Shown one piece after another: positions 1 to 6,454 of a DNA stretch of 9,457 nt. Where the stretch lies: positions 1 to 9,457 of the forward strand of contig DAHVXO010000154.1 in NCBI GenBank assembly GCA_027356675.1, in the 5' to 3' direction. Position 1 is the stretch's first letter, and the number at the start of each line of letters is the position of its first letter. The notes beneath the pieces were generated by a model. It saw only the letters and a program-made list of their open reading frames with translations, ran no database searches and was not told where the DNA came from. Both the position numbers and the translations under genes were made by a program. The DNA is from Symbiobacteriaceae bacterium. GTDB lineage: Bacteria > Bacillota_E > Symbiobacteriia > Symbiobacteriales > Symbiobacteriaceae.

Positions 1-605
1 CAGCCCCCAAAGGCCGGCGAAACGGCGCACTCCTTGGGCACGACCGTGCCAAACGTGGGCACAAGCACCTTGATGTCGGCGGTGCTCTGCGTGGTGATGC
101 ATAGCTGAATCGTACAGCAAACATTGGGCTCCCCCGTCGAGCCGCCGTTGTTGACCGGCTGCACCGTGCAGATGCACGTCCCGCGCACGTCGCAGGTCAC
201 ATCGGTCCCCGGCGGTGCACAGAGCACGACCCGCTTGGGGAACGCAATCCTGCGAATCACGTGCACCGGGTTTGCCCGCGGTGATGGCACGATCGTGATC
301 CGCAGCGCCAGGTCGACCTGGATCGAGACCAACGACAACCCTTCCGAATCCGCGATGGGCTCCCGGTCCAGCACCTCCGTGCAGGTCACTTCGGTGATGT
401 CACACCCGGTGACCTGTGCCCCTGGTCCGAGGTCCGGGACAAAGAAGCACCGTTCGAGCACATCCTCCTGAAAGCAGAAATCAAAAACCTTCCTCGCCTC
501 GATCACCACAATCTCCCGCACGGGCGGGGTGCGGCCATCCCGCACCGGCCCGGGCACGACTGACTCGTGCGATCCACCCGCCATGGGCGGTAAGTACTGG
601 GACAC
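1..605 (-). CDS. Cysteine-rich protein, possible spore-surface protein (3' end beyond window)
   Basis: An open minus-strand frame with no stop runs off the left edge, giving 201 visible residues. I place the start at GTG 605 because a strong ribosome binding site (AGGAGG, 615-620) lies 9 nt upstream; TTG 608 is equally possible, and ATG 584 has no such site. The protein begins MSQYLPPMAGG and has no signal peptide or membrane segment. It holds 12 cysteines, including CIC and CC pairs, in a beta-rich sequence with alternating Val/Ile/Thr. An early segment reads KVFDFCFQEDVLERCFF (residues about 41-57), followed by VTC-type repeats such as VTGCDITEVTC and GTDVTCDVRGTCICTV. High Cys content without a secretion signal is typical of spore coat or crust proteins assembled in the mother cell, and a sigma-K-like motif lies upstream. 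I do not recognise the family with certainty; the coat role is inference. The gene is divergent from the gene at 782. That it is a gene is well supported by the ribosome binding site and a 603-nt open frame. Confidence 0.75.
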   Translation of the reverse strand, partial: MSQYLPPMAGGSHESVVPGPVRDGRTPPVREIVVIEARKVFDFCFQEDVLERCFFVPDLGPGAQVTGCDITEVTCTEVLDREPIADSEGLSLVSIQVDLALRITIVPSPRANPVHVIRRIAFPKRVVLCAPPGTDVTCDVRGTCICTVQPVNNGGSTGEPNVCCTIQLCITTQSTADIKVLVPTFGTVVPKECAVSPAFGG

Positions 606-614
606 CAATCTGAC

Positions 615-620
615 CCTCCT
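615..620 (-). promoter_or_regulatory. Ribosome binding site deciding the start of the Cys-rich gene
   Basis: On the minus strand this reads AGGAGG within AAAGGAGGG. It lies 6 nt before TTG 608 and 9 nt before GTG 605, both in frame with the downstream Cys-rich protein. This places translation initiation upstream of the first ATG at 584. Confidence 0.75.
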
Positions 621-663
621 TTGCAGAGGCTTGGTTCGCGCATATGTGTGGGCTGGGATGCCA

Positions 664-691
664 CAGGATATGAAGCTCGCCCCAAATCGGT
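664..691 (-). promoter_or_regulatory. Candidate sigma-K-like promoter for the Cys-rich gene
   Basis: On the minus strand, AC (691-690) is followed after 17 nt by CATATCCTG (672-664). This resembles the Bacillus sigma-K consensus (AC, 16-17 nt, CATAnnnTA) except for the last base. A transcript would start near 657 and leave a leader of about 50 nt. The motif is short, so the call is tentative. It gains some weight from a similar motif facing the other way in the same gap. Confidence 0.3.
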
Positions 692-719
692 GCTTGGCCC
701 GGCCGGGACTTTTTTGCTC

Positions 720-746
720 ACACCTCCATGGCCTGCGCATACCATG
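720..746 (+). promoter_or_regulatory. Candidate sigma-K-like promoter for the pseudo-amidase gene
   Basis: AC at 720-721 is followed after 16 nt by GCATACCATG (737-746), close to the sigma-K -10 element gCATAnnnTa. A transcript start near 752 would give a leader of about 30 nt before GTG 782. It would also exclude ATG 728 as the start. A sigma-E -10 (CATACAnT) is partly matched too, but I see no matching -35. Confidence 0.3.
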
Positions 747-766
747 TCGTACCTCATCCTGTTGAT

Positions 767-774
767 AAGGAGGG
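767..774 (+). promoter_or_regulatory. Ribosome binding site deciding the start at GTG 782
   Basis: AAGGAGGG lies 7 nt before an in-frame GTG at 782. The longer alternative from ATG 728 has no ribosome binding site, so the shorter protein is preferred. Confidence 0.75.
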
Positions 775-781
775 ACGCTGC

Positions 782-1984
782 GTGTGCAGCCTTCTCAGGC
801 CCTTCGGGGCTCCGGTGCACTGGGATGAATTCCGGGGGACGCTATACATAACATCGCCCGCACTTGGGAGAGGCGTGGCGTTCGTGACCGCTGACCCCAT
901 GGGACAGGAGTTGGTCGCGCGCCTGAAGCGGGCCGGGGCGGTCGCCGTCCTGTTGGACCGGGCCGCCGAGACCCAGGGCCATGAAACGATCGTGCAGTTG
1001 GATATTCGCGACCGGGGGCGCCCAAGCGTGTCCGCGGCGTACAACTGGCGATGCCGCGACCGCTCCCAACCCCTCGCCGCGACGCTGGCAGCGTCCGTAG
1101 CCGCCGCTGCCGGCATCCCCGGCCGGGGCACCCGGCTTTCGCTCAGCCACGGCGACGGCATCTCCGTCCGTCTGGCGATCGCACTGGGCCGCAACCCCTC
1201 CGCTGACCTGGTTGCAAGCGTGCTAGACGGCGTCTGCGCCGGGCTCATCCACCACTGGGCGCTGACAGCGCCCCTGGAACTCCTGCCGGAGCCGGTCCCG
1301 GAGGCCGCCGCGGCCGCCGAGGAGTCGACGCCCACTGAGGGCACGGCTGAAGCGCCACTGCCCCCGACCCTGCCCGAGCCCGCGACCGGCTCCCCCGACG
1401 ACGAGCCGCGCATCACGCTCTACCCTGACCCGTCAGTAGTGGTAACCCGCCCTTCCCAACCTGCGACCGATCTGGACCTTCAGGCCCGGGTGACGGCCAT
1501 CGCCGGAAAGGTCACACCCACCGCCCCAGCCGCCCCCCCTGCCCGCGAGCCGGCCAAACCCACACCGACACCCACCTCCGCCTACCCAGTCCTAGTCACC
1601 AAGCTCTCCAACACCAGGGCTGCTCTGGTGATTCGCGGCAAACGCAACGTTTACTTCGACCCTTTCCACCCACCAGGCGACGGCCCAACCGTCCCGTTTG
1701 CCCGGGAAAGTACGCCGGGTCCTACCCCCGATGACGCCCCCGACCTGTCGCCCGCTGTGTCCCTCGCGGCTCCCTTCATCGCCGACGTCCACCCCGAACC
1801 CGAACCCGAGCAGGTCCCTGTCCGATCTGCCCCCTCCTTCGTAGCCCAGGCCCCCGTGGCCGAACCTGCCCCGACCCAGCCTGCACCGGCAATCACCCGA
1901 GCAAGCCCGCCAACGAAGGATTCCCGCCGCACCGTGCAGGTCATCCAGCACGGCGGCGGCGGGACCGTCATCCGCCTTTCCTGA
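782..1984 (+). CDS. Degenerate amidase_3-like domain with Pro/Ala-rich tail
   Basis: The product is 400 residues from GTG 782, chosen for the AAGGAGGG 7 nt upstream; ATG 728 would add 18 residues without a ribosome binding site. There is no signal peptide. Residues about 20-160 follow the pattern of amidase_3 (N-acetylmuramoyl-L-alanine amidase) domains: ELVARLKRAGAVAVLLDR (43-60) resembles the helix and strand after the first zinc site, LAATLAASVAAAAGIPGRGT (98-117) the long helix with its 'G.P.RG' turn, and LAIALGRNPSADLVASVLDG (131-150) the 'VE.GF.SNP' region. The DPGHGG, S-H-N and catalytic Glu signatures are absent, so any such domain should be inactive. Residues 165-400 are rich in Pro, Ala, Thr and Glu, interrupted by an ordered-looking stretch (PVLVTKLSNTRAALVIRGKR, 269-288) and a C-terminal end TVQVIQHGGGGTVIRLS. 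It is monocistronic and divergent from the Cys-rich gene. The amidase relation is by eye only. A structural role in the spore or envelope is inference. Confidence 0.7.
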   Translation: MCSLLRPFGAPVHWDEFRGTLYITSPALGRGVAFVTADPMGQELVARLKRAGAVAVLLDRAAETQGHETIVQLDIRDRGRPSVSAAYNWRCRDRSQPLAATLAASVAAAAGIPGRGTRLSLSHGDGISVRLAIALGRNPSADLVASVLDGVCAGLIHHWALTAPLELLPEPVPEAAAAAEESTPTEGTAEAPLPPTLPEPATGSPDDEPRITLYPDPSVVVTRPSQPATDLDLQARVTAIAGKVTPTAPAAPPAREPAKPTPTPTSAYPVLVTKLSNTRAALVIRGKRNVYFDPFHPPGDGPTVPFARESTPGPTPDDAPDLSPAVSLAAPFIADVHPEPEPEQVPVRSAPSFVAQAPVAEPAPTQPAPAITRASPPTKDSRRTVQVIQHGGGGTVIRLS

Positions 1985-1992
1985 TTGAGGCC

Positions 1993-2023
1993 AAAAGAGC
2001 CACCCGCCTGAGCGGGTGGCTCT
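1993..2023 (-). terminator. Hairpin between convergent genes, terminator for the S41 protease gene
   Basis: A perfect 12-bp stem (1996-2007 with 2012-2023) closes a 4-nt loop. Read on the minus strand the hairpin is followed by TTTT (1996-1993, partly paired), as expected of an intrinsic terminator about 100 nt after the S41 protease stop. On the plus strand it lies 12 nt after the pseudo-amidase stop but lacks a T-run, so termination in that direction may be weaker. Confidence 0.75.
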
Positions 2024-2123
2024 CACTCCTCCGACCCCAACCAGCGACGCCACATCCAGATGCGGCCACCCAAAGATCAGATGGCTCAACGCCAGCAGCG
2101 TCGCCAAAGCGATCCCTACCGGC

Positions 2124-3359
2124 CTACCGCTTCAACGACTTGATGTACTTCTGCGCCTCGCTGAGTTGCACGTCACCGGCCTCACCTGGCAGCACCTTCT
2201 GGGGATTCTGTACCATCACATCCGGTTCAATACCCTTCTCGTGGATGGAGTTCCCCACGGCCGTGAGATACTTGGCCGTCGTTAGCTTGATGCCATCCTT
2301 ATTGGGGAGGTCGTACATGGACTGCACGGTACCCTTCCCGAAGGTCTTCACGCCCATCAGCGTCCCGAGCTTCAGATCCTTGATCGCTCCCGCCAGGATC
2401 TCCGAAGCACTGGCGCTCCCGCCATCCACCAGGACCACCAGCGGCAGGTCCCAACGCGCCCGCGCCCGCGACCGATAGACCTGTTTCTCGCCATTGCGAT
2501 AGACCACGGTCAGCACCGGTTCCTTGGGCGGCGCAAAGAGTGACGCCATCCCGACCGCCTCATCCAGAAGCCCGCCGGGATTGCCGCGCAGGTCGAGGAT
2601 CAGCCGGGTCATATCCTGACCCCGCAGGTCCGCAATCGCCTTCGTCACCCGCTCGGTGACCTGCTTGTTGAATTCCGTAACATAGATGTAGCCAACCCCG
2701 GGCTCCAGCATCTTGGACTCCACGGTGGGCTGGTCGATGATCGCCCGCGTGATGCTGAACCGGATGTCGCCGGAGACGCCCTCCCGCCGCACCGTCAGCC
2801 TTACCTTCGAGCCCACGGGGCCCTTGATCAGCACAACGGCCTGGTCCAGGGGCATACGCGTGATGTCCTTATCATCCACAGAAAGGATCGCGTCCCCGGC
2901 CTTCAGCCCCGCCTGCTCTCCCGGGCTCCCCTTGATGGGCGAGACCACGGTCACCAGCCCGGTCTTGGCGTTGGTCTCCACGTGCACTCCGATTCCGGTG
3001 AACGAGGGCTCGAAGTGCTGCTGGAACGAGGCCCAGGCCTCGGGCGAGAAATATGCCGAGTACTTGTCGCCGGTGGCCTCCACCATGCCCTTCAGGGCGC
3101 CCTCGGTCAGCTTCCGAGCCGGGACTGTTTCCAGCGCCTGGTTCTGGATGTATTGCTGCACCCGCTCGATCTGCGTGAGGTCAACACCCGGCTTGGCCGT
3201 AAGCTTTGCGGGGGCACCCGACTTCACAATCCCCAACCGCTGGCTGACCTGCGGGAGCAGCCCCGACGCGCCAGCATAGAAACTAAGCGCACTGCAAATA
3301 AATACCAGTGCGACCGTGATAATCAGCGTCTGACGGCGCTCATTCATACGGACCGTCAT
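2124..3359 (-). CDS. S41 C-terminal processing peptidase (CtpA/CtpB type) with PDZ domain
   Basis: This is a serine protease of the tail-specific S41 family, 411 residues from ATG 3359. That start follows GAGGAG closely; ATG 3347 is an alternative. ATG 3440 is excluded because it lies at the -35 of the promoter. An N-terminal membrane anchor (residues about 11-32, TLIITVALVFICSALSFYAG) puts the enzyme on the outer face of the membrane. A PDZ domain spans about 121-193 (GIGVHV, GLKAGDAILSVD). The protease core follows, with the conserved DLRGNPGGLLDEA (256-268), nucleophile Ser317 in GGSASASEI, and Lys342 and Gln346 in GKGTVQ. The Ser-Lys-Gln spacing of 25 and 4 matches B. subtilis CtpB as I recall it. 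A C-terminal tail of ~30 residues ends the protein. The family trims or degrades envelope proteins; CtpB cuts SpoIVFA in sporulation, but the substrate here is unknown. It has its own promoter and terminator and follows the FtsEX-hydrolase unit on the same strand. Confidence 0.95.
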   Translation of the reverse strand: MTVRMNERRQTLIITVALVFICSALSFYAGASGLLPQVSQRLGIVKSGAPAKLTAKPGVDLTQIERVQQYIQNQALETVPARKLTEGALKGMVEATGDKYSAYFSPEAWASFQQHFEPSFTGIGVHVETNAKTGLVTVVSPIKGSPGEQAGLKAGDAILSVDDKDITRMPLDQAVVLIKGPVGSKVRLTVRREGVSGDIRFSITRAIIDQPTVESKMLEPGVGYIYVTEFNKQVTERVTKAIADLRGQDMTRLILDLRGNPGGLLDEAVGMASLFAPPKEPVLTVVYRNGEKQVYRSRARARWDLPLVVLVDGGSASASEILAGAIKDLKLGTLMGVKTFGKGTVQSMYDLPNKDGIKLTTAKYLTAVGNSIHEKGIEPDVMVQNPQKVLPGEAGDVQLSEAQKYIKSLKR

Positions 3360-3410
3360 CCTCTCCTCATTTAAGCGGAACCAACTCATGTTTATCGGGT
3401 CCTGAGTGTG

Positions 3411-3440
3411 AGTATACTCCCGGAGCCAAATCATGGTCAA
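3411..3440 (-). promoter_or_regulatory. Strong sigma-A-type promoter for the S41 protease gene
   Basis: On the minus strand, TTGACC (3440-3435), an 18-nt spacer and TATACT (3416-3411) match the vegetative consensus in 5 of 6 bases at each element. Transcription should start near 3404, about 45 nt before ATG 3359. The promoter begins 8 nt after the hairpin that ends the upstream gene. Confidence 0.75.
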
Positions 3441-3488
3441 ATCGAAAGGGCAGGCCCCAGAGGCGCCGTGCAGCGCTCGGGGCCTGCC
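3440..3488 (-). terminator. Hairpin terminator after the M23 peptidase gene
   Basis: A 10-bp stem, GGCAGGCCCC (3488-3479 on the minus strand) pairing with GGGGCCTGCC (3458-3449), encloses 20 nt that can form an inner GCGC stem. It is followed on the minus strand by the moderately T-rich CTTTCGATTT. It starts 13 nt after the peptidase stop codon and separates the ftsEX unit from the S41 promoter. Confidence 0.65.
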
Positions 3489-3501
3489 ACGTATCAGGAG
3501 T

Positions 3502-4677
3502 CTACAGTTTCGGGAGATACTTCATCGGATCCATCGGTTTCCCATCCACCCGGACCTCCAGATGGACGTGCGGGCCGGTCGACATCCCGGTGGAGCCGGC
3601 CAGGGCGATGCGCTGGTTCCGCACCACCTTGTCGTTCACCTTGACCAGCAGCTTCGAGGCGTGTCCATACCAGCTAGAGTACCCGCCGCCGTGGTCGATG
3701 ACGATCAAATTGCCGTAGGAGTTGTTCCACCCCGCCACGATCACGGTGCCGTCCTCGATGGCAAAGACCGGCGAGCCCATGCTGGCGTTGAAATCTGTGC
3801 CTGTGTGCTGCCGCCAGACCTGCAGAATCGGGTGGAGGCGTGGCCCGAATGGATCCGTGATGATGATCGGCCGGGTGATCGGGAAGATCGGCGAGAACCG
3901 TCCCGCCTGCCGATTGGCCCGTCGCTGGATCTCGACGACCTGTTCCATCATGGCCTGCTCATCGCGGTCGTAGGCGTCATACTGGGCCTGCAGGAAACGC
4001 TTGGACGCCTCAAGCGACCGGGAGACCTGCACCCTCTCATCCCGCTTCACAGCGATCGTATTGCGGCGAGTCTCCGCCTGCGCCTTCAGGTCCTCCAGCC
4101 GGTTCTTGCGGGCGATGGCCTCCAGCTGCTTATCCTCCAGCACCTGCTTATCCTTGCGCACGACCTCGAAGAGCTGGGCGTCCTTCTTCACGACGATCTT
4201 AAGCATGTCAAACCGGCTCATGAAGTCGGAGAACGAGGCCGATCCAAAGAGCACGGCCAGGTAATTGACTCGCCCTTCTTCGTTGATGGCTCGAAGGCGC
4301 TTGGAGAGCATCTCCTTGTGCTGGGCCACCTGTTTCTTGGCCTCCACCAGTTCGGCATCGATCTGCGTGACCTTGCCCTGTGCGGAGGTCAGCTGATTGG
4401 TGATGACGGCCAACTGGCTGTTGGCCGTCACCAGGTCATTATCAACCTGGTTTAGCTTTTGCCGCGCCTCTTCCGCGTCGAGATAGGCCCGGTTCAGCGT
4501 GTCCTTCACCTGAGCCTTCAACCGCTGGATCGCTTCCAGCTTGTTCTGGGCTTTCTCCAATTCCGCCGCGGGGTCGTCGGCGCGGGCGCGCGGTGCTACC
4601 TGGGTCATCATACCCGCGATCAGGACGGGGAGGACGATCCACCGAATCACACGGCGCGAACGGCTGGCGAAACGCAT
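3502..4677 (-). CDS. Secreted coiled-coil M23 peptidase, probable FtsEX-controlled peptidoglycan hydrolase
   Basis: The product is 391 residues from ATG 4677. GGAGG (4685-4689) lies 7 nt upstream; TTG 4680 would be too close to it. The signal peptide has Arg-rich MRFASRSRRVIRW, a hydrophobic core about 14-25 and a likely cut near ARA-DD (residue 33/34). A long coiled coil spans about 36-255, broken by YLAVLFGSASFSDFMSRFDM (139-158), which resembles the conserved motif in the coiled coils of CwlO and PcsB, hydrolases that dock on FtsX. A LytM/M23 domain covers about 275-391: His291 and Asp295 (HTGTD), His339 (YGHAS), His370 and His372 (GPHVHLEV). All zinc and catalytic residues are present, so it should cleave peptide cross-links itself, unlike E. 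coli EnvC, which is inactive and acts as an activator. It lies 13 nt after ftsX, and its ribosome binding site sits in that gap, consistent with co-expression and FtsEX control. Confidence 0.93.
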   Translation of the reverse strand: MRFASRSRRVIRWIVLPVLIAGMMTQVAPRARADDPAAELEKAQNKLEAIQRLKAQVKDTLNRAYLDAEEARQKLNQVDNDLVTANSQLAVITNQLTSAQGKVTQIDAELVEAKKQVAQHKEMLSKRLRAINEEGRVNYLAVLFGSASFSDFMSRFDMLKIVVKKDAQLFEVVRKDKQVLEDKQLEAIARKNRLEDLKAQAETRRNTIAVKRDERVQVSRSLEASKRFLQAQYDAYDRDEQAMMEQVVEIQRRANRQAGRFSPIFPITRPIIITDPFGPRLHPILQVWRQHTGTDFNASMGSPVFAIEDGTVIVAGWNNSYGNLIVIDHGGGYSSWYGHASKLLVKVNDKVVRNQRIALAGSTGMSTGPHVHLEVRVDGKPMDPMKYLPKL

Positions 4678-4690
4678 CAATCCACCTCCG

Positions 4691-5611
4691 TCAGACTTTC
4701 AGAAACCGGCGTAGTGAGATGAGGCTGCCCACGCCGCCCAAAACGGCGCCGAGGAGCATCAGAGCTAGGGTGAGGCTCATCAGCACGTCCTGCGCCGGCA
4801 CGACCGGCAGGAACGGCACCGACGTGTGCATGGAATCAACCACTCGCTGGTACCCGTATCCCGTTGCCAACATAGCCAGGACGGCGCCAAAGACTCCCAG
4901 GAAAACCCCTTCCACCATAAACGGCCGGCGAATATACCAGTCCGTGGCGCCCACCAGCTTCATGATGGCGACCTCACGGCGCCGGGCGTAGACGGCCAGG
5001 CGAATCGTATTGGAGATGGTGAGAATCGTGGCGATCACCAGCAGGAGCACCAGCCCCACCCCACCGATGCGGATGGCGTGGGTAAAGGCCGTCAGCTTGT
5101 CCACCCACTCCTGGCCGTAGTCGACCTTGCGGACGATAGCGAGCTTTCCGGCGGCTTCAGCAATGGGCTTGACGAACTTGGATTCGGTCGCCCGGATCTC
5201 TACCATGTCGCTCAGGGGGTTGTTGCCCTCCAGGCCCGCGAAGATGTCCTGCTGCTCGCCGAATTCCTTCTTCATGCGCTCCAGCGCCTGCTGGCGAGTA
5301 ACGTACGCGACCTGCTTGACGCCGGGGAACTGCTTGATCTGCTCAACGGCCGCCTGCTTCTGCTCTTCCGTGGGTTCCTGCTTGTTGCACTTGGGGGTCT
5401 CATCGAAGGCGGCGCAGAGGTAGACCTTAATCTCCACTTGCTGCTCCACCGTGGTTGCAGCCTTGTCCAGGTTGACGGCCAGAAGCAGCACCACCGAGAG
5501 CACCAGCAGCGAGACTGCCACCGTGGCCATCGAGGCCAACGACATCAAGGTGCTCTGCGTCATGCTGCGGATGGCGTCCCGGACGGCCAGGACCCACGCT
5601 CTAAGATTCAT
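4691..5611 (-). CDS. ftsX: Cell division/hydrolase-activating ABC transporter membrane subunit FtsX
   Basis: FtsX is the membrane half of the FtsEX complex, which couples cytoplasmic ATP hydrolysis to activation of peptidoglycan hydrolases outside the membrane. The product is 306 residues from ATG 5611, close to the usual ~300. This start overlaps the ftsE stop by 11 nt and lies after a purine-rich AAAGGGGG site. The in-frame ATG 5665 would sit well inside ftsE. A first membrane helix lies at about 27-48, then an extracellular domain (about 50-175). Three more helices follow at about 182-205, 234-254 and 276-300. The conserved cytoplasmic stretch RLAVYARRREVAIMKLVGAT (204-223) is the typical FtsX/MacB-like coupling region. 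The extracellular domain carries Cys66 and Cys75 (LCAAFDETPKC), which could form a disulfide. It is co-translated with ftsE and is followed by its likely hydrolase partner. Confidence 0.96.
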   Translation of the reverse strand: MNLRAWVLAVRDAIRSMTQSTLMSLASMATVAVSLLVLSVVLLLAVNLDKAATTVEQQVEIKVYLCAAFDETPKCNKQEPTEEQKQAAVEQIKQFPGVKQVAYVTRQQALERMKKEFGEQQDIFAGLEGNNPLSDMVEIRATESKFVKPIAEAAGKLAIVRKVDYGQEWVDKLTAFTHAIRIGGVGLVLLLVIATILTISNTIRLAVYARRREVAIMKLVGATDWYIRRPFMVEGVFLGVFGAVLAMLATGYGYQRVVDSMHTSVPFLPVVPAQDVLMSLTLALMLLGAVLGGVGSLISLRRFLKV

Positions 5612-6290
5612 AGCCGTAGGTCCCCCTTTCCTCGTCGCGCGCGACACGGCCGCGTTCGATGGCAATCACGCGCCGCTTTAGCTGGTTGACGATCGCCTTG
5701 GCATGCGTCGCGACGACCACCGTGGCACCCATCTCGTTGATGTCCGTCAACAGCTTCATGATCGCCCATGAATTGTCGGGGTCGAGGTTCCCGGTGGGCT
5801 CGTCCGCGATGACCACGAACGGATTGCGCACGATGGCGCGGGCCACAGAGACCCGCTGCTGCTCACCGCCCGAAAGCTCCTGGCCGCGCGAATGGGCCTT
5901 GTGGCGCAGGCCGACCAGCTCCAGCGCTGCCGGCACCCGCCGGATGATCTCCCGCCGGGGCACATCCGTGCACTCCAGCGCAAAGGCCACGTTGTCGAAG
6001 ACGGTCCGCTCGGGCAGCAGCTTGAAGTCCTGAAAGATCACACCCAGATGGCGGCGCAGGTAGGGCACCTGGCTTTCCGACATCTTCGCGAGGTCCTTGC
6101 CATCTACGGTCACCCGCCCCGCTGTGGGCAGTTCCTCCCGGTAGAGCAGCTTCATCAGCGTCGACTTACCGGCGCCGGACGGTCCCACAATAAAGACAAA
6201 CTCCCCGCGGTCAATCTTGAGGTTGACGCCATCGAGGGAGGGGGTATGGGCGTTGGGGTATGTCTTCGTCACATTGACGAACTGAATCAC
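5601..6290 (-). CDS. ftsE: Cell division ATP-binding protein FtsE
   Basis: FtsE is the cytoplasmic ATPase of FtsEX. The product is 229 residues from GTG 6290, chosen because GAGGAG (6299-6304) lies 8 nt upstream and the length fits the family. The frame stays open to TTG 6329 but that start has no ribosome binding site. Motifs in order: Walker A GPSGAGKST (36-44), Q-loop Gln87 (VIFQDFKLL), ABC signature LSGGEQQ (139-145), Walker B VVIADEP (159-165, Asp163 and Glu164), D-loop GNLDP, and switch His196 (ATHAK). All are intact. Y11 in TKTYPN is the usual A-loop aromatic. It is the first gene of ftsE-ftsX-M23 on the minus strand. The 170-bp stretch upstream shows no clear sigma-A promoter to me. 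Confidence 0.97.
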   Translation of the reverse strand: MIQFVNVTKTYPNAHTPSLDGVNLKIDRGEFVFIVGPSGAGKSTLMKLLYREELPTAGRVTVDGKDLAKMSESQVPYLRRHLGVIFQDFKLLPERTVFDNVAFALECTDVPRREIIRRVPAALELVGLRHKAHSRGQELSGGEQQRVSVARAIVRNPFVVIADEPTGNLDPDNSWAIMKLLTDINEMGATVVVATHAKAIVNQLKRRVIAIERGRVARDEERGTYGYES

Positions 6291-6298
6291 CTGGTTCA

Positions 6299-6304
6299 CT
6301 CCTC
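6299..6304 (-). promoter_or_regulatory. Ribosome binding site deciding the ftsE start
   Basis: GAGGAG on the minus strand lies 8 nt before GTG 6290. It supports the 229-residue FtsE over the longer frame beginning at TTG 6329. Confidence 0.7.
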
Positions 6305-6454
6305 GGTGCACGTCCAATTGGGGGCACAACCTACAGTTGACTAGATCAGTCCATACCGTATCATCGTGGTTTGTTCGACAAATGACGATTCCATCCCTCC
6401 ACTTTCGGTGGAATTCCGTTCATTGTGGTTTCTGGACCTACTGCCATTGCATTG

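Noticed and set aside
124..471. 115-codon plus-strand frame at the left end
   Set aside because: The minus strand here encodes the Cys-rich protein with a strong ribosome binding site; the plus frame has none.
698..715. CCCGGCCGGG palindrome followed by six T in the divergent gap, resembling a small terminator or attenuator
   Set aside because: Only 3 base pairs could form with a usable loop, too weak for an intrinsic terminator.
754..1416. 220-codon minus-strand open frame opposite the pseudo-amidase gene
   Set aside because: It has no ribosome binding site, a Ser/Arg/Ala-rich composition typical of antisense GC-rich frames, and it overlaps a better supported gene.
1265..1984. Proline-rich coding stretch considered as a tandem repeat or as non-coding
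   Set aside because: No regular repeat unit is visible, and the frame stays open to a stop 12 nt before the hairpin, so it reads as a low-complexity protein tail.
1592..2107. 171-codon minus-strand frame covering the end of the pseudo-amidase gene and the hairpin
   Set aside because: The Gly/Trp/Arg-rich product looks like an antisense shadow, and it would read through the terminator hairpin.
3433..4455. 340-codon plus-strand frame opposite the M23 peptidase gene
   Set aside because: It mirrors a clear M23 peptidase; the His/Asp/Leu-rich translation has no recognisable domain.
4826..5689. 287-codon plus-strand frame opposite ftsX
   Set aside because: It is an antisense shadow of a well-conserved FtsX; the protein shows no domain or plausible initiation site.
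6399..6413. TCCAC/GTGGA inverted repeat upstream of ftsE
   Set aside because: Five-base arms are common by chance and it matches no operator I know.
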